Positions 27,045 through 36,484 of a stretch of DNA of 39,137 nucleotides are shown here, one piece after another. The first letter of the stretch is position 1. Each line of letters starts with the position of its first letter. A program made the position numbers and the translations under genes. The stretch comes from Planctomycetota bacterium (lineage in GTDB: Bacteria; Planctomycetota; Planctomycetia; Pirellulales; Pirellulaceae). Under the pieces are notes generated by a model that worked only from the letters and a program-made list of their open reading frames with translations, did not search any database and was not told the origin of the DNA. The stretch lies in the NCBI GenBank assembly GCA_027619595.1, contig JAQCHP010000032.1, positions 1 through 39,137 on the forward strand. Reading direction: 5' to 3'.

Positions 27045-28739
27045 TTGGTTGATCCGACTCGATATCGCAACATAGGCTTTTCCCTCCATCATTCGGCGTT
27101 GTGCCGGCCCGATCAAATTGCAATTGCCGAACCGACGTTGCGACGGGTTGGAAAAGCCAGAGAACATCGCGGGGCCTACCGCTGCGTAACTTTTGCCGAT
27201 TTCGACCGCGACACCGACCAACTGGCGGCGGCCATGTTGGCCCGCGGTTTACGGCCTCGTATGCGCGTCGCTCTCCTAGTGCCACCCAGTATCGATTTTA
27301 TGGCTTTTACATTTGCTTTGTTTAAGGCGGGAGCCGTCATCGTGCTGATTGACCCTGGAATAGGTCGCCAGAATATGATCTCGTGCCTTTCCGACGCGCG
27401 TCCTGAGGGATTTATAGGGGTCCCCCGTGCTCAGGCCGCACGCGCGTGGTTTCACCGACGTTTCCCTGTTCCCAGGCTGTTGGTAACCGTCGGGTGGCGC
27501 GGTTGGTGGGGCGGCACGACCGCGACGCAACTTCGCGCCGACGAAGTCAGCCCACGACTTCCGCTGCTGGATGCGAATTCTTCCGACGCGGCAATCATCT
27601 TCACAAGCGGCAGCACCGGCCCCCCCAAAGGGGTCCTCTATTCGCATGAAAATTTCCTACACCAAGTTACCGCGTTGCAAACGTATTATGACATTTCACC
27701 GGGTAGCGTCGATGTTCCATGCTTTCCATTGTTTGCGCTCTTCAACCTGGCCATGGGGGTAACGACCGTGATACCCCGCATGGACGCCACGCGTCCCGCC
27801 AAGGCAAATCCACAGCATATACTGCAAGCCATTCAGGACTGGCAAGCAGATCAAGCCTTTGCATCTCCAGCGCTTTGGAACGTCGTGGGACGATATTGCG
27901 AAAAAAACAACCTACATGTCCCGACACTGAAGCGCGTGCTGTCGGCCGGAGCCCCCGTACCTCCGCACGTCTTGCGGCGCATGAGGGACGCGATCGGTAG
28001 TTCTGGTTGCGTCCATACACCGTACGGAGCCACCGAAGCGTTACCGGTCGCTTCAATTACTGACCGTGAAGTACTGGGAGAAACAGAGTGCCGGTCCGCG
28101 GAAGGTCATGGCACATGCGTCGGGACCCGGTTCCCAGGCATCGATTGGATGATTATTCGGATTCGAGATACTGCGATTGAGTCCCTCGACAAAGCGGAGC
28201 CACTGCCGACGGGAACTATTGGCGAATTAATTGTCCGCGGGCCCGTGGTAACTTGCGAATATGTGACGCGTACCGATATGAACGCCGTCGCCAAAATTCG
28301 TGACGGCGACCAGACGTGGCACCGCATGGGAGATGTCGGTTATTTGGACGAACAAGAACGGTTCTGGTTTTGCGGCAGGAAAAGCCACCGCATCGAAACG
28401 GCTGAAGGAACGCTCTTTACCATACCCTGCGAGGCCATTGCCAACGGTCATCCGAGAGTTTACCGATCCGCATTGGTCCCACTGGGCGTAATTGGCCGAC
28501 AGCAGCCAGCTTTGGTCGTTGAGTGCTGGCCTGAGCACCGAATTCGTTCGCGCCGAGATGCGGAACGACTTAGATCCGAAGTCTATGCTCGGTTACAGGA
28601 ATTTGCGCTAACGCGAACGATCGTACGTGAACACATCCTCTTCCGCCGAACTCTTCCGGTTGACATCCGCCACAACGCCAAGATCTTTCGAGAAAAGTTG
28701 GCTGTATGGGCCAACAAAAAACTACGCTTTCGCAGCTGA
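27045..28739 (+). CDS. oleC: OleC-type AMP-dependent synthetase (beta-lactone synthetase family)
   Basis: OleC activates 2-alkyl-3-hydroxy fatty acids with ATP and closes them to beta-lactones in long-chain olefin synthesis. The 564-residue product has the ANL core: TSGSTGPPKG (187-196), PYGATEALPV (326-335) and RMGDVGYLDEQERFWFCGRKSHR. OleC-specific stretches are FPLFALFNLAMGVTTVIPRMDATRPAKA and LSAGAPVPPHVLRRM, which separate it from ordinary acyl-CoA ligases. The start is TTG 27045 behind a purine-rich box; the N-terminus then aligns with the family (RPDQIAIAEP). OleA, OleB and OleD are not adjacent, so the pathway must be split or the enzyme is used differently. Confidence 0.85.
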   Translation: MVDPTRYRNIGFSLHHSALCRPDQIAIAEPTLRRVGKAREHRGAYRCVTFADFDRDTDQLAAAMLARGLRPRMRVALLVPPSIDFMAFTFALFKAGAVIVLIDPGIGRQNMISCLSDARPEGFIGVPRAQAARAWFHRRFPVPRLLVTVGWRGWWGGTTATQLRADEVSPRLPLLDANSSDAAIIFTSGSTGPPKGVLYSHENFLHQVTALQTYYDISPGSVDVPCFPLFALFNLAMGVTTVIPRMDATRPAKANPQHILQAIQDWQADQAFASPALWNVVGRYCEKNNLHVPTLKRVLSAGAPVPPHVLRRMRDAIGSSGCVHTPYGATEALPVASITDREVLGETECRSAEGHGTCVGTRFPGIDWMIIRIRDTAIESLDKAEPLPTGTIGELIVRGPVVTCEYVTRTDMNAVAKIRDGDQTWHRMGDVGYLDEQERFWFCGRKSHRIETAEGTLFTIPCEAIANGHPRVYRSALVPLGVIGRQQPALVVECWPEHRIRSRRDAERLRSEVYARLQEFALTRTIVREHILFRRTLPVDIRHNAKIFREKLAVWANKKLRFRS

Positions 28740-28869
28740 CCCCGCATCGAGTCAAGTGCGAACACAGCCTCTGCCGAGGTCGACGGGACTTGGAAAGATC
28801 GTCCCATGGCCTTCCAAGGGCCAAACGGCAACGCTGTAAACAATGACTCCACCACAGCGACTCGTCGTG

Positions 28870-29892
28870 CTATTTGACTTTCAAGCCGGTAGGACACGTA
28901 ACTCCGGTACCGGCCAAGCCACAGTAACCCCACGGTTGCTTTCCTAGATACTGTTGATGGTACGCTTCGGCGTAATAGAAGGGCTGCGACTTCGTCACCT
29001 CGGTCGATATTGTGCCAAACCCGGCCGCGCGTAACGATTGTTGAAAAACCTTTAGCGACTCTTCGGCAAGTTGCAATTGGTCATCGTCATAGCAATAAAT
29101 AGTAGAACGATATTGGGTTCCTACGTCATTTCCCTGCCGCATGCCTTGGGTGGGATCGTGATTCTCCCAAAAAACTTGAAACAACCTATCTAGGCTTATC
29201 TTTTGGGGATCATAAATGACGAGCACAACTTCGGCATGACCCGTTGCACCTGAACATACCTCCTCGTAAGTCGGGTTCTTAGTGAATCCACCAGCGTACC
29301 CCACCGCCGTCGAAAATACACCGTCAATCTCCCAAAACAATCGCTCAGCGCCCCAAAAGCAACCCATGCCAAAGGCAATCCGTTGCATTCCAGGAAAGTC
29401 GCCAGCCAGAGGATTTCCGTTGACATAGTGGGCCACCGAAATTTCGATGGCTTGCTCCCGCCCTCGTAGAGCATTCTCCGCTGTCGGCATCTGTAGTTTG
29501 GTACTTTTCATCAGCAACAACTCCTGAGCGATATCAAGGCTTGAAGTCTTTTCGGCGGGGGCAGTTGAACCGTCGTGCAGTAATGCCTCATCGGCCGAAT
29601 CACCGGCCAGTAGGGGTTCGCTCGACGAGCGACCACTTGCCAATCCTTGCGAGTCGGCATCAGACACAGTTGCGTCTCTAGACACAGTTGCGTCTCTAGA
29701 CACAGTTGCGTCCCTAGACACAGTTGCGTCTCTGTCGATTGACACAGCAGAATCACTTTTGTTAAGAAACTTAGTATCACTGTTGACTAAAACAGCAGAG
29801 CCACCGCTAAATCGCGGGCCCGATCGGAGCGACATGCCAACGACCATCAAAACGGCAAACACTACGCCTAGACTTACCCAGAGTCGCACCAT
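28870..29892 (-). CDS. msrA: Membrane-anchored peptide methionine-S-sulfoxide reductase MsrA
   Basis: MsrA reduces the S-epimer of methionine sulfoxide in oxidised proteins. The catalytic domain occupies about residues 170-340, with the nucleophile Cys in GCFWGAER (177-184), then [27 protein letters not shown] and a C-terminal pair of Cys ([12 protein letters not shown]) for recycling. In front is an unusual 170-residue extension: a hydrophobic anchor (about 4-24), a Ser/Asp-rich region and four RDATVS hexapeptides (54-77) encoded by an 18-bp DNA repeat. The domain is thus probably exported and tethered to the cell envelope. ATG 29892 is preferred to the adjacent TTG 29895. No msrB is present. 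Confidence 0.93.
   Translation of the reverse strand: MVRLWVSLGVVFAVLMVVGMSLRSGPRFSGGSAVLVNSDTKFLNKSDSAVSIDRDATVSRDATVSRDATVSRDATVSDADSQGLASGRSSSEPLLAGDSADEALLHDGSTAPAEKTSSLDIAQELLLMKSTKLQMPTAENALRGREQAIEISVAHYVNGNPLAGDFPGMQRIAFGMGCFWGAERLFWEIDGVFSTAVGYAGGFTKNPTYEEVCSGATGHAEVVLVIYDPQKISLDRLFQVFWENHDPTQGMRQGNDVGTQYRSTIYCYDDDQLQLAEESLKVFQQSLRAAGFGTISTEVTKSQPFYYAEAYHQQYLGKQPWGYCGLAGTGVTCPTGLKVK
29663..29734. repeat. Four tandem copies of an 18-bp unit inside msrA
   Basis: The plus-strand unit is GACACAGTTGCGTCTCTA at 29663, 29681, 29699 and 29717. Copy 3 has one base change and copy 4 differs only in its last base. On the coding strand it adds RDATVS per unit. Such near-identical units suggest recent slippage expansion and likely length variation between strains. 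Confidence 0.9.
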
Positions 29893-29923
29893 CAATTGTC
29901 AGCCCCTGATCAATTGCCAGCCC
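29891..29923. repeat. 15-bp direct repeat at the msrA start
   Basis: ATCAATTGTCAGCCC (29891-29905) and ATCAATTGCCAGCCC (29909-29923) differ by one base and are 18 bp apart. The first copy overlaps the msrA start codon, so a bound protein would affect translation initiation or transcription there. Possible operator; no binding protein can be named. Confidence 0.4.
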
Positions 29924-30299
29924 GTTGGAAATTGGCGATTGCCTGCTGACTCGCCGAAATCGCCACGCTGTTCAACATCCTAACACAAATGAATCGGGCG
30001 TACAGCACTCTGGCAAATTCGTGCTATTAAATCGACCCACGGCCTCACCCGACCTATTGTCAACGACGATTGCCCCATCGGCACCCGTCGACTGAGACCT
30101 CAAAAAACGACTCTTGCCATCCACCACAGTGGGGGGCACAAAACGGCTGGACCACTTTCACCAGCCACTGGCGTTACCATCTTCTAATGGATCAATTGGA
30201 TACGCAGCGAAAACGTCTCCAATTGACGCCGTGGCCGTTTCCGTTTAGACCATTGCTCAGTGGTCCGGCCGTAGGGTACGAGGATGGGAGATTCAATCC
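29893..30299. other. 407-bp divergent intergenic region between msrA and the HerA-type ATPase gene
   Basis: It should hold both promoters. Apart from the 15-bp direct repeat at its left end and a GGGAG ribosome binding site ten bases before the GTG at 30300, I see nothing specific. A 77-codon plus-strand frame ending at 30303 has no protein-like character. Confidence 0.4.
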
Positions 30300-32765
30300 G
30301 TGAGTTCGACGCTGAAAAACTATGAAAAGCTGGGCGTGTTTTTTCTGGGTCGGGAATACGATCCCCAAAGAAACGCGACTGCGCCGGAACCATTCTTATA
30401 CGATTCTCGCGACCTCGTAACGCATGCCATGATTGTCGGTATGACGGGGAGTGGCAAGACAGGCCTCGGTATAACGTTATTGGAAGAGGCCGCCATCGAC
30501 GGCATTCCAGCGTTGATTGTCGACCCCAAAGGAGACCTGTCGAATCTACTACTTACGTTTCCGGAATTGCGCCCCTCCGACTTTGCACCATGGATCAATC
30601 CCGACGATGCACGTCGAAACGGTGTCGACGTGGAAAATTACGCTGACCAGCAAGCTACGGCGTGGCGCAAAGGCCTCGCCGAATGGGACCAGGATGGCAG
30701 CCGAATTGCTCGACTGCGCGAAGCGGCAGATTTTCGCGTGTACACTCCGGGGAGCAATGCGGGGACGCCCGTCTCGATACTTTCGTCGTTCAAATGCCCG
30801 CCGATGGCGGTCCGCGAAGATGAGGACCTCCTCCGCGAAAGAATCACCACGACCGTTACTAGTTTACTGGGATTGCTGGGGCAAAATGCCGACCCGATCA
30901 AGTCGCGGGAGCACATCTTGCTCACAAATATATTGGACCACGTTTGGCGACGGGGCGAAGACTTGGATTTGGGAGCACTAATTCGCACGGTGCAATCTCC
31001 ACCGATGGAACGCATTGGCGTACTGGACTTGGAATCGTTCTTCTCCGCCAAGGAACGGTTTGAGTTGGCCATGACGATCAATAATCTACTGGCATCTCCG
31101 AGCTTTTCGGCCTGGTTGCAAGGAGAGCCGCTCGACGTCGACCAATTGCTGTACACTCCAGAAGGGAAGCCCAGAATGGCAGTCCTTTCGATTGCACATC
31201 TCTCCGACGCAGAACGCATGTTTTTCGTATCGCTCCTCTTGAACCAGACACTCGGCTGGATGCGAAGCCGCCCGGGGACGACAAGTCTGCGGGCGTTGCT
31301 GTACTTCGATGAAATCTATGGTTTCATGCCACCACTGGGCGAACCACCTTCCAAGAAGCCCTTATTGACCCTCTTAAAGCAGGCACGTGCGTACGGGCTC
31401 GGAATTGTGCTTGCCACACAGAATCCCGTCGACCTCGACTATAAGGGGCTCTCCAACACCGGGACTTGGTTCATCGGACGGCTGCAAACAGAGCAAGACA
31501 AGCAACGAGTCCTCAAAGGTTTGCAAGGTGCGGCAGCCGATTCTGGGAACACTGGCCTCAACATCGACAATATTTCGGACCTACTTTCTGGACTCGGTAA
31601 ACGTGTCTTCTTAATGCACAACGTTCACGAAAACCATCCGTTACTCTTTCAAACGCGTTGGACGATGTCGTACCTTTCCGGACCCATGACACGGCAACAA
31701 ATCCGACAACTGGAGACTGCCCATGACGTTTCGCCGCACGTCGGCGGCGAGAATATCAGACCACAACCACAGACACCGCTGGAAAAATCAGCGTCACGAC
31801 CGACCCCGCCAAACTCCGCGGAGGGTTCGAAGAGCGACTCACAAAGCTTGCGTCCGATTCTACCGCCGGATGTACCACAGTTTTTCCTGCCGAACGACCA
31901 GGTAGCAGAATCGGATCGAGCCCCCACCTATGTGCCTCGCCTGTTAGCGCACTTCCGCGTCCACTTCGTAGATTCCCGAAAGGGATTACACGCAGATGAA
32001 GAGTCCGTATGGCTCATCGATTTCACCAATCAGGCTCTTGCCATAGATTTCCAAAACGCGGAACAGGTCGATATCGACCCGAGCAAACTATCATCGACTC
32101 CGGTCGAATTCGCGCAATTCATGCCCTTGCCTTCGGTCGCCACCGACGTGAAGCGATACAAACAATGGACACGGGAATTGTCCGACCACCTTTATCGCAC
32201 TCAGAGGTATCCGTTATGGCATAGCCCCGCCTTAGGGGAATACTCGCAAGCCGAAGAGGGAGAACGTGACTTCCGAATTCGACTCATGGATCGAGCTCGG
32301 GAGGAACGTGACACCGCAGTAGCAGCGATGCGCAAGAATTATGAAGCCAAACTGCGTAGACTAGCTGACAGGCAACGTCAAGCCGAACGCGCAGTAACTC
32401 GTGAAAAAGAACAAGCATCTCAAGGTACGATGTCCAGCGTCATCTCCATCGGTTCAGGTCTACTCTCCGCACTATTGGGGCGGCGTGCGTTGAGTACGCG
32501 CACGCTCGGACATGCCGCTTCGGCGGCTAAGGGAATAGGCCGGGCATCTTCCCAGTCAGCCGAAGTTCGCGAGGCAGAGAAAAAACTCGAATCGGTAGAG
32601 ACCGAGATTGAAAGTATGGAGCAGGAACTCAATACCGAAATCCAGGCGATCGAAGAAACGCTCAATCCACTCAAAGAACAACTAGAAAAATTCGAACTCA
32701 AGCCGAGAAAAACTGATATCGACGTACGCTTGGTAGCCCTCGCCTGGCAGCCTATCCGCGTATAA
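30300..32765 (+). CDS. HerA/FtsK-superfamily ATPase with long coiled-coil C-terminus
   Basis: The 821-residue P-loop NTPase has Walker A GMTGSGKT (47-54), followed by the HerA-like ALIVDPKGDLSNLL. Walker B is ALLYFDEIYGF (332-342) and a sensor-like LATQNPVDLDYKGLSN starts at 371. The ATPase part ends near 480. A Pro/Ser-rich linker follows, and then a second half with two charged coiled-coil stretches (about 650-700 and 745-800) around a short Gly/Ala-rich hydrophobic piece. HerA-type enzymes are hexameric DNA translocases. There is no NurA nuclease, SIR2 or other partner gene beside it, so DNA repair, defence or another membrane-associated job remain open. GTG 30300 has a GGGAG box. Confidence 0.8.
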   Translation: MSSTLKNYEKLGVFFLGREYDPQRNATAPEPFLYDSRDLVTHAMIVGMTGSGKTGLGITLLEEAAIDGIPALIVDPKGDLSNLLLTFPELRPSDFAPWINPDDARRNGVDVENYADQQATAWRKGLAEWDQDGSRIARLREAADFRVYTPGSNAGTPVSILSSFKCPPMAVREDEDLLRERITTTVTSLLGLLGQNADPIKSREHILLTNILDHVWRRGEDLDLGALIRTVQSPPMERIGVLDLESFFSAKERFELAMTINNLLASPSFSAWLQGEPLDVDQLLYTPEGKPRMAVLSIAHLSDAERMFFVSLLLNQTLGWMRSRPGTTSLRALLYFDEIYGFMPPLGEPPSKKPLLTLLKQARAYGLGIVLATQNPVDLDYKGLSNTGTWFIGRLQTEQDKQRVLKGLQGAAADSGNTGLNIDNISDLLSGLGKRVFLMHNVHENHPLLFQTRWTMSYLSGPMTRQQIRQLETAHDVSPHVGGENIRPQPQTPLEKSASRPTPPNSAEGSKSDSQSLRPILPPDVPQFFLPNDQVAESDRAPTYVPRLLAHFRVHFVDSRKGLHADEESVWLIDFTNQALAIDFQNAEQVDIDPSKLSSTPVEFAQFMPLPSVATDVKRYKQWTRELSDHLYRTQRYPLWHSPALGEYSQAEEGERDFRIRLMDRAREERDTAVAAMRKNYEAKLRRLADRQRQAERAVTREKEQASQGTMSSVISIGSGLLSALLGRRALSTRTLGHAASAAKGIGRASSQSAEVREAEKKLESVETEIESMEQELNTEIQAIEETLNPLKEQLEKFELKPRKTDIDVRLVALAWQPIRV

Positions 32766-32843
32766 GTCTAAGGACGGTTACGCGATACGCCTAAAAACAT
32801 CAGCGAGAAGAGTTGAAAAAGTGGAAAGGAGCATAGCAACCGT

Positions 32844-34727
32844 TCAGCGACCGTCCGAACCGTGGACAGTTACGGGCGTCAGCATGGGACCATCAGAAAC
32901 ACAGATACGCTGAATGTCGATTTGTTCATCTTCCAACAACGTCCCCATCGCCTGTTTGATGGTCATCTGTGACAGACTATAGTTGAGTTGGGCGTGTAGA
33001 AAACGGAACTCGGCGTCATTCACTCGCTGTTGAGACTCAAGCAGATCCTCCAGAAGCAGACTGCCAGACCGATCATCACCTGGGAGGAGTCGCCAACGAT
33101 CCGCGAGTTGCTGCATTTCTGCTTCGGCCGCCAGAATCGCTTCGTAACGCGCCTTCATTTCTTCGTAGGACGCGTTGAGGTCCCTGAGGGCAACTTCCAC
33201 TTCGTATCGAATGGTCTCGAGCGCTAGTTCGAACTCGCTGCGCATTTGCCGCAATTCCAAGCGACGCTGTTGGTGTCGGGCCCGTGCCGCCCGATTGTGT
33301 ACCGGTACCTCGTATTGCAGCCCGACCCCATAGCCAGGTTCGCCTGTCCGGAATTGATCCAGATATGCATTAGGAATATCGGTTCTTCCACGCAAGCCGG
33401 CGACATACGTTTCCAAAATGAGGTTCAGTTCCGGCAGCAGTTCATTTTTGGACATTTGCATCCGCACGCCGGCCGCTCGGACCTTCTGCATGGCGATGTT
33501 CACCTCAGGACGATGTCGGATCGCAGTTTGAAATAAGTCGGGAGTCTCAACCGAAAGGTGCGTTTGCGGCGGATGTTCAAGCGGCACCAGTTCCGGTGGG
33601 TTATCGCCCTCGAGACTTGGGTCGTTGACAAGCAGGCGAATCTTTCGTTCCGTGTTCAGTACCGCGGCACGACTACGCACCAAATCCGAGCCACGGGTTT
33701 TCACCGCCGCGCGCGCCTTGAGTATCTGACTCTCGAAGGCGTCCAATTCTCGCCGTCGCTCCAATTCCGACAGGACGTTGCCTGCACGATCGAAAAGTCT
33801 TTGTTTTTGCAGCAGCCCTGCACGCTCCAAGTAGAGAGTCCAGTACGCTTCGCTTATGTCCAACAAGTGCGCCTGAAGTTGCCGAGAAAATTCATCTCGT
33901 GCGATACTCGAATCGAGCTGCGCCAAGACGATCAAACTACGATTGTAGGCAGCTCCCCGTCCTCTTAGAAATGGCTGCGTGTAACGAAGACTCAACCGCG
34001 AGGTCCCTTGGTCGTTGGGGACAAAAAACACAGAATTCGTGTTTTGAAATCCGAATTGCTGCGCCACTTCCAGGCTTCCACCAGAAGATACTCGGCGACG
34101 AACGCCTCCCTTGAGCGACCATTGATTATTTCGATATCGATTGAAACTGCCAGTCTGCAGGGTTGTACTTACCGGATCACTGGTATCGTCCCAGCGTGTA
34201 TCGAGAAACCGCACCCAGTCGAAATCAGCTTCGGCTTCCACGATTCCACTTTCTCGTATCAATGGCTGCTCCGATATGATCCGAATCTGAGCGGAGTGCT
34301 GTAAAGCGCCTATCAACAGCGTCTCAAGACTAACGCCGAGATTTTGTTGAGGGGAATGAATCGGGGACGATACCCCCCCGGTCCACCATGCAGCCGATAT
34401 TTCCTGATGCGATTCAGTCGAATCCGGAAATGGCTGCGTTGACCCTGGCGGATCGGGCAGCGGCTGCTCACCGGAAGGTGTTGCTTCGGCTAGGCGAGTG
34501 ATCTGCGCGTCGCCTCGGATCGACGCCGATTCACGCTCATCACTTAACGCGGTCACCGACGAACGGGACACCGAAGATTCCGCTGAGGAAAACTGCGGAG
34601 GTGAAAGTCGGACCGTCTGGGCAAACGCCGTCGAGCCTCCGCTTTGGCCACTTCCGGCGACTGACACAAAGTGGCCAGCCCCGAAGAGCCAAACCAGCGT
34701 GATGAAGCGTTGCAGCGTTCCTTGCAC
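32844..34727 (-). CDS. TolC-family outer-membrane channel protein
   Basis: This is an outer-membrane efflux component. From GTG 34727 the product has 627 residues and begins with a good signal peptide: QGTLQRFITLVWLFGAG, with likely cleavage after AFA before Gln. An AAAGG box precedes the GTG by seven bases. The mature protein has a Ser/Pro-rich lead, then the TolC fold with two repeated halves rich in long amphipathic helices, for example SEAYWTLYLERAGLLQKQRLFDRA and SYEEMKARYEAILAAEAEMQQLADR. ATG 34877 and GTG 34958 are open upstream starts but would bury the signal peptide. No membrane-fusion or pump gene is adjacent, so its partner lies elsewhere. Confidence 0.85.
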   Translation of the reverse strand: MQGTLQRFITLVWLFGAGHFVSVAGSGQSGGSTAFAQTVRLSPPQFSSAESSVSRSSVTALSDERESASIRGDAQITRLAEATPSGEQPLPDPPGSTQPFPDSTESHQEISAAWWTGGVSSPIHSPQQNLGVSLETLLIGALQHSAQIRIISEQPLIRESGIVEAEADFDWVRFLDTRWDDTSDPVSTTLQTGSFNRYRNNQWSLKGGVRRRVSSGGSLEVAQQFGFQNTNSVFFVPNDQGTSRLSLRYTQPFLRGRGAAYNRSLIVLAQLDSSIARDEFSRQLQAHLLDISEAYWTLYLERAGLLQKQRLFDRAGNVLSELERRRELDAFESQILKARAAVKTRGSDLVRSRAAVLNTERKIRLLVNDPSLEGDNPPELVPLEHPPQTHLSVETPDLFQTAIRHRPEVNIAMQKVRAAGVRMQMSKNELLPELNLILETYVAGLRGRTDIPNAYLDQFRTGEPGYGVGLQYEVPVHNRAARARHQQRRLELRQMRSEFELALETIRYEVEVALRDLNASYEEMKARYEAILAAEAEMQQLADRWRLLPGDDRSGSLLLEDLLESQQRVNDAEFRFLHAQLNYSLSQMTIKQAMGTLLEDEQIDIQRICVSDGPMLTPVTVHGSDGR

Positions 34728-35031
34728 GATATTGCCTTTGCAGTCAGCGAATCCATTCTCCAGGCTGCATTCGATGCGCTCACCTGCCTGCGCATAAGCG
34801 TTGCCCGTTAACGGGGTTGTCTTCGTCGGAGCCACGCGAGTCACATCAATGCTGACGCTGGCTGCATTAGAATGCATGCTATCGCAATATCCGACAAAAC
34901 CCCAAGGGGTTAACGTTTGGGCTTGCCGAGGCAAGAGATCTGGCCCGATAACCGGCACAGCGATGCTATTCGACCGCGTCGCCAGGATTTGAGATTACTG
35001 TACCGGAGGCGGGTGCACTTCGCCGAGACCT
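34728..35031. other. 304-bp divergent region between the TolC-family and DUF481 genes
   Basis: It is open in the tolC frame but probably non-coding. It contains a 14-bp palindrome AACCCC-AA-GGGGTT (34898-34911), a candidate operator that could serve both genes. No clear promoter boxes were seen. Confidence 0.4.
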
Positions 35032-35922
35032 ATGGCTTTCCTTCGTCGACTCCTCGTAGCGTCCCTTCTCCTCTTGGTAGACATCTCGGTCTGCGCACAA
35101 GAAGACCTGAGGTTGTTGCCTCCTATCGATTCGGTCGTGCCACCGGCAGAAGAAATAACGCCCCCCGATTCGATGCCAGAAATCTCCACCGAAATCTTGG
35201 AAGATGGAACGGCAGTGGTGGACGGCGTCGCCTATCCATCTTGGGCTCAACCTTTCCACTGGTTCTTAGGCCCCCTCTGGACGGGAAGCGTCGAGATGGG
35301 CATGAACGGATCGGAGGGCAACTCCGACTCATTAAGCTTTCGCGTGGGGAGCGGACTGAAACGCGAGACTCCATTAAATACGCTCGAATTGCTCATCAAT
35401 TACGGCAGAAATCGGCAGGGAGGACTTGAAACTCAGAATAACGGACTCATGACAGGGCGATGGGACTGGAAACTCCCCCGACCCAACTGGATCTATTACA
35501 ACCGGTTTCAGCTGGAATTTGACAAGTTTAAAGCGTTTGATTTGCGTCTCACGATGGCGAGTGGTCTTGGGTACGACTTGATCAAGAACGAAAAAACAAG
35601 CTTCACGCCTCGCTTGGGTATGGCGGTGTCTCACGAATTTGGCGGACCCGACGATAGCTGGATCCCGGAAGCCGACTTTGGCTTCGACCTCACACATCAA
35701 ATCAGCAAGAAACAGTCCATCAAGGCGACCGTCGACTACTATCCCAGCTGGGAGAATTTTTCGGATTACCGATTGGTCTCGCAACTGAACTGGGAAATGT
35801 TGCTCGACGAAGCGACGAATCTGAGCCTAAAACTCGGTGCCATTGACCGATACGATAGTACCCCCAACGGACGACGACCGAATGACGTCGACTACTTCCT
35901 AACGCTCATCTGGAAGATTTAA
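35032..35922 (+). CDS. DUF481 outer-membrane protein
   Basis: The 296-residue product has a clear signal peptide (MAFLRRLLVASLLLLVDISVCAQ). A Pro/acidic lead follows, then a beta-barrel-like domain of alternating aromatic and polar residues. GSVEMGMNGSEGNSDSLSFRVGSG is the start of the DUF481 pattern seen in YdiY-like proteins, and the last residues (DVDYFLTLIWKI) end in an outer-membrane-type aromatic/hydrophobic terminus. The biochemical role of the family is unknown; its members are probably outer-membrane barrels. It is divergent from the TolC-family gene. Confidence 0.85.
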   Translation: MAFLRRLLVASLLLLVDISVCAQEDLRLLPPIDSVVPPAEEITPPDSMPEISTEILEDGTAVVDGVAYPSWAQPFHWFLGPLWTGSVEMGMNGSEGNSDSLSFRVGSGLKRETPLNTLELLINYGRNRQGGLETQNNGLMTGRWDWKLPRPNWIYYNRFQLEFDKFKAFDLRLTMASGLGYDLIKNEKTSFTPRLGMAVSHEFGGPDDSWIPEADFGFDLTHQISKKQSIKATVDYYPSWENFSDYRLVSQLNWEMLLDEATNLSLKLGAIDRYDSTPNGRRPNDVDYFLTLIWKI

Positions 35923-36082
35923 CGAGTACCGATGTCGTCGAGTGCATTGTGGCCCGCGGTCGACTGCAAATCACTCGGGAGCGGTCAGAGGGTGATCGAC
36001 ACGATTTCGCCCGTCGGAAAGCGCGGCGTAAAGTGCTGAATCCGCCACACGACAAAACGATGCTCACATTTTCCACTTGTCA

Positions 36083-36107
36083 TCGACGCGTCTGTCGTCG
36101 ACGCGTC
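36083..36107. repeat. Paired palindromic TCGACGCGTC repeats
   Basis: TCGACGCGTC occurs at 36083-36092 and 36098-36107, each containing the 8-bp palindrome GACGCGTC. They lie just beyond the stop of the small membrane-peptide gene and could form a hairpin with each other. The role is not known. Confidence 0.35.
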
Positions 36108-36117
36108 AACCCAGATC

Positions 36118-36276
36118 CTAGTGCTTTTTGATCGACCCGAACCCGCGCATACAAAACGCGCCCACCACAACGAGCAACACGCCTACGATGGACCAGTGCG
36201 TCATGTCCATTTGGCTGACTTTGGAAAAAAATACTTGTACCAGATTGGACGCAAGTCGAATAATCGCATCAATCAT
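36118..36276 (-). CDS. 52-residue single-pass membrane peptide
   Basis: ATG 36276 is preceded by a GGGGAAA purine box eight bases away. The 52 residues include an amphipathic N-terminal part and one transmembrane helix (WSIVGVLLVVVGAFCM), then a short basic tail GFGSIKKH, which predicts a cytoplasmic C-terminus by the positive-inside rule. Upstream in-frame starts (36294, 36450) give less protein-like extensions. No family recognised. It sits between the DUF481 gene and the tRNA gene. Confidence 0.5.
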   Translation of the reverse strand: MIDAIIRLASNLVQVFFSKVSQMDMTHWSIVGVLLVVVGAFCMRGFGSIKKH

Positions 36277-36484
36277 GTCGATTTCCCCATTCATTCCCCA
36301 TAGCTCGGGTACACGTCTCCCTTTGTAATAGTAAGTTTCCCACCCGTCCCAAGTGTTAATGGAAGCTCCGACTCGCGGGATTTTTGCCGGGGACCAATCG
36401 CTACATCCCCGTTTTCCTGCAAACTCGGATTGGATCCCCCGGTGAGCCAACGAAATTCTCGATTAGCTGGCCCGGGAGCCTCCC

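Noticed and set aside
26823-27221. 132-codon minus-strand frame in the oleC promoter region
   Set aside because: It overlaps the well-conserved N-terminus of OleC in antisense and has no recognisable domain.
29663-29734. CRISPR-like array
   Set aside because: The 18-bp units are contiguous with no spacers, and they keep the msrA reading frame.
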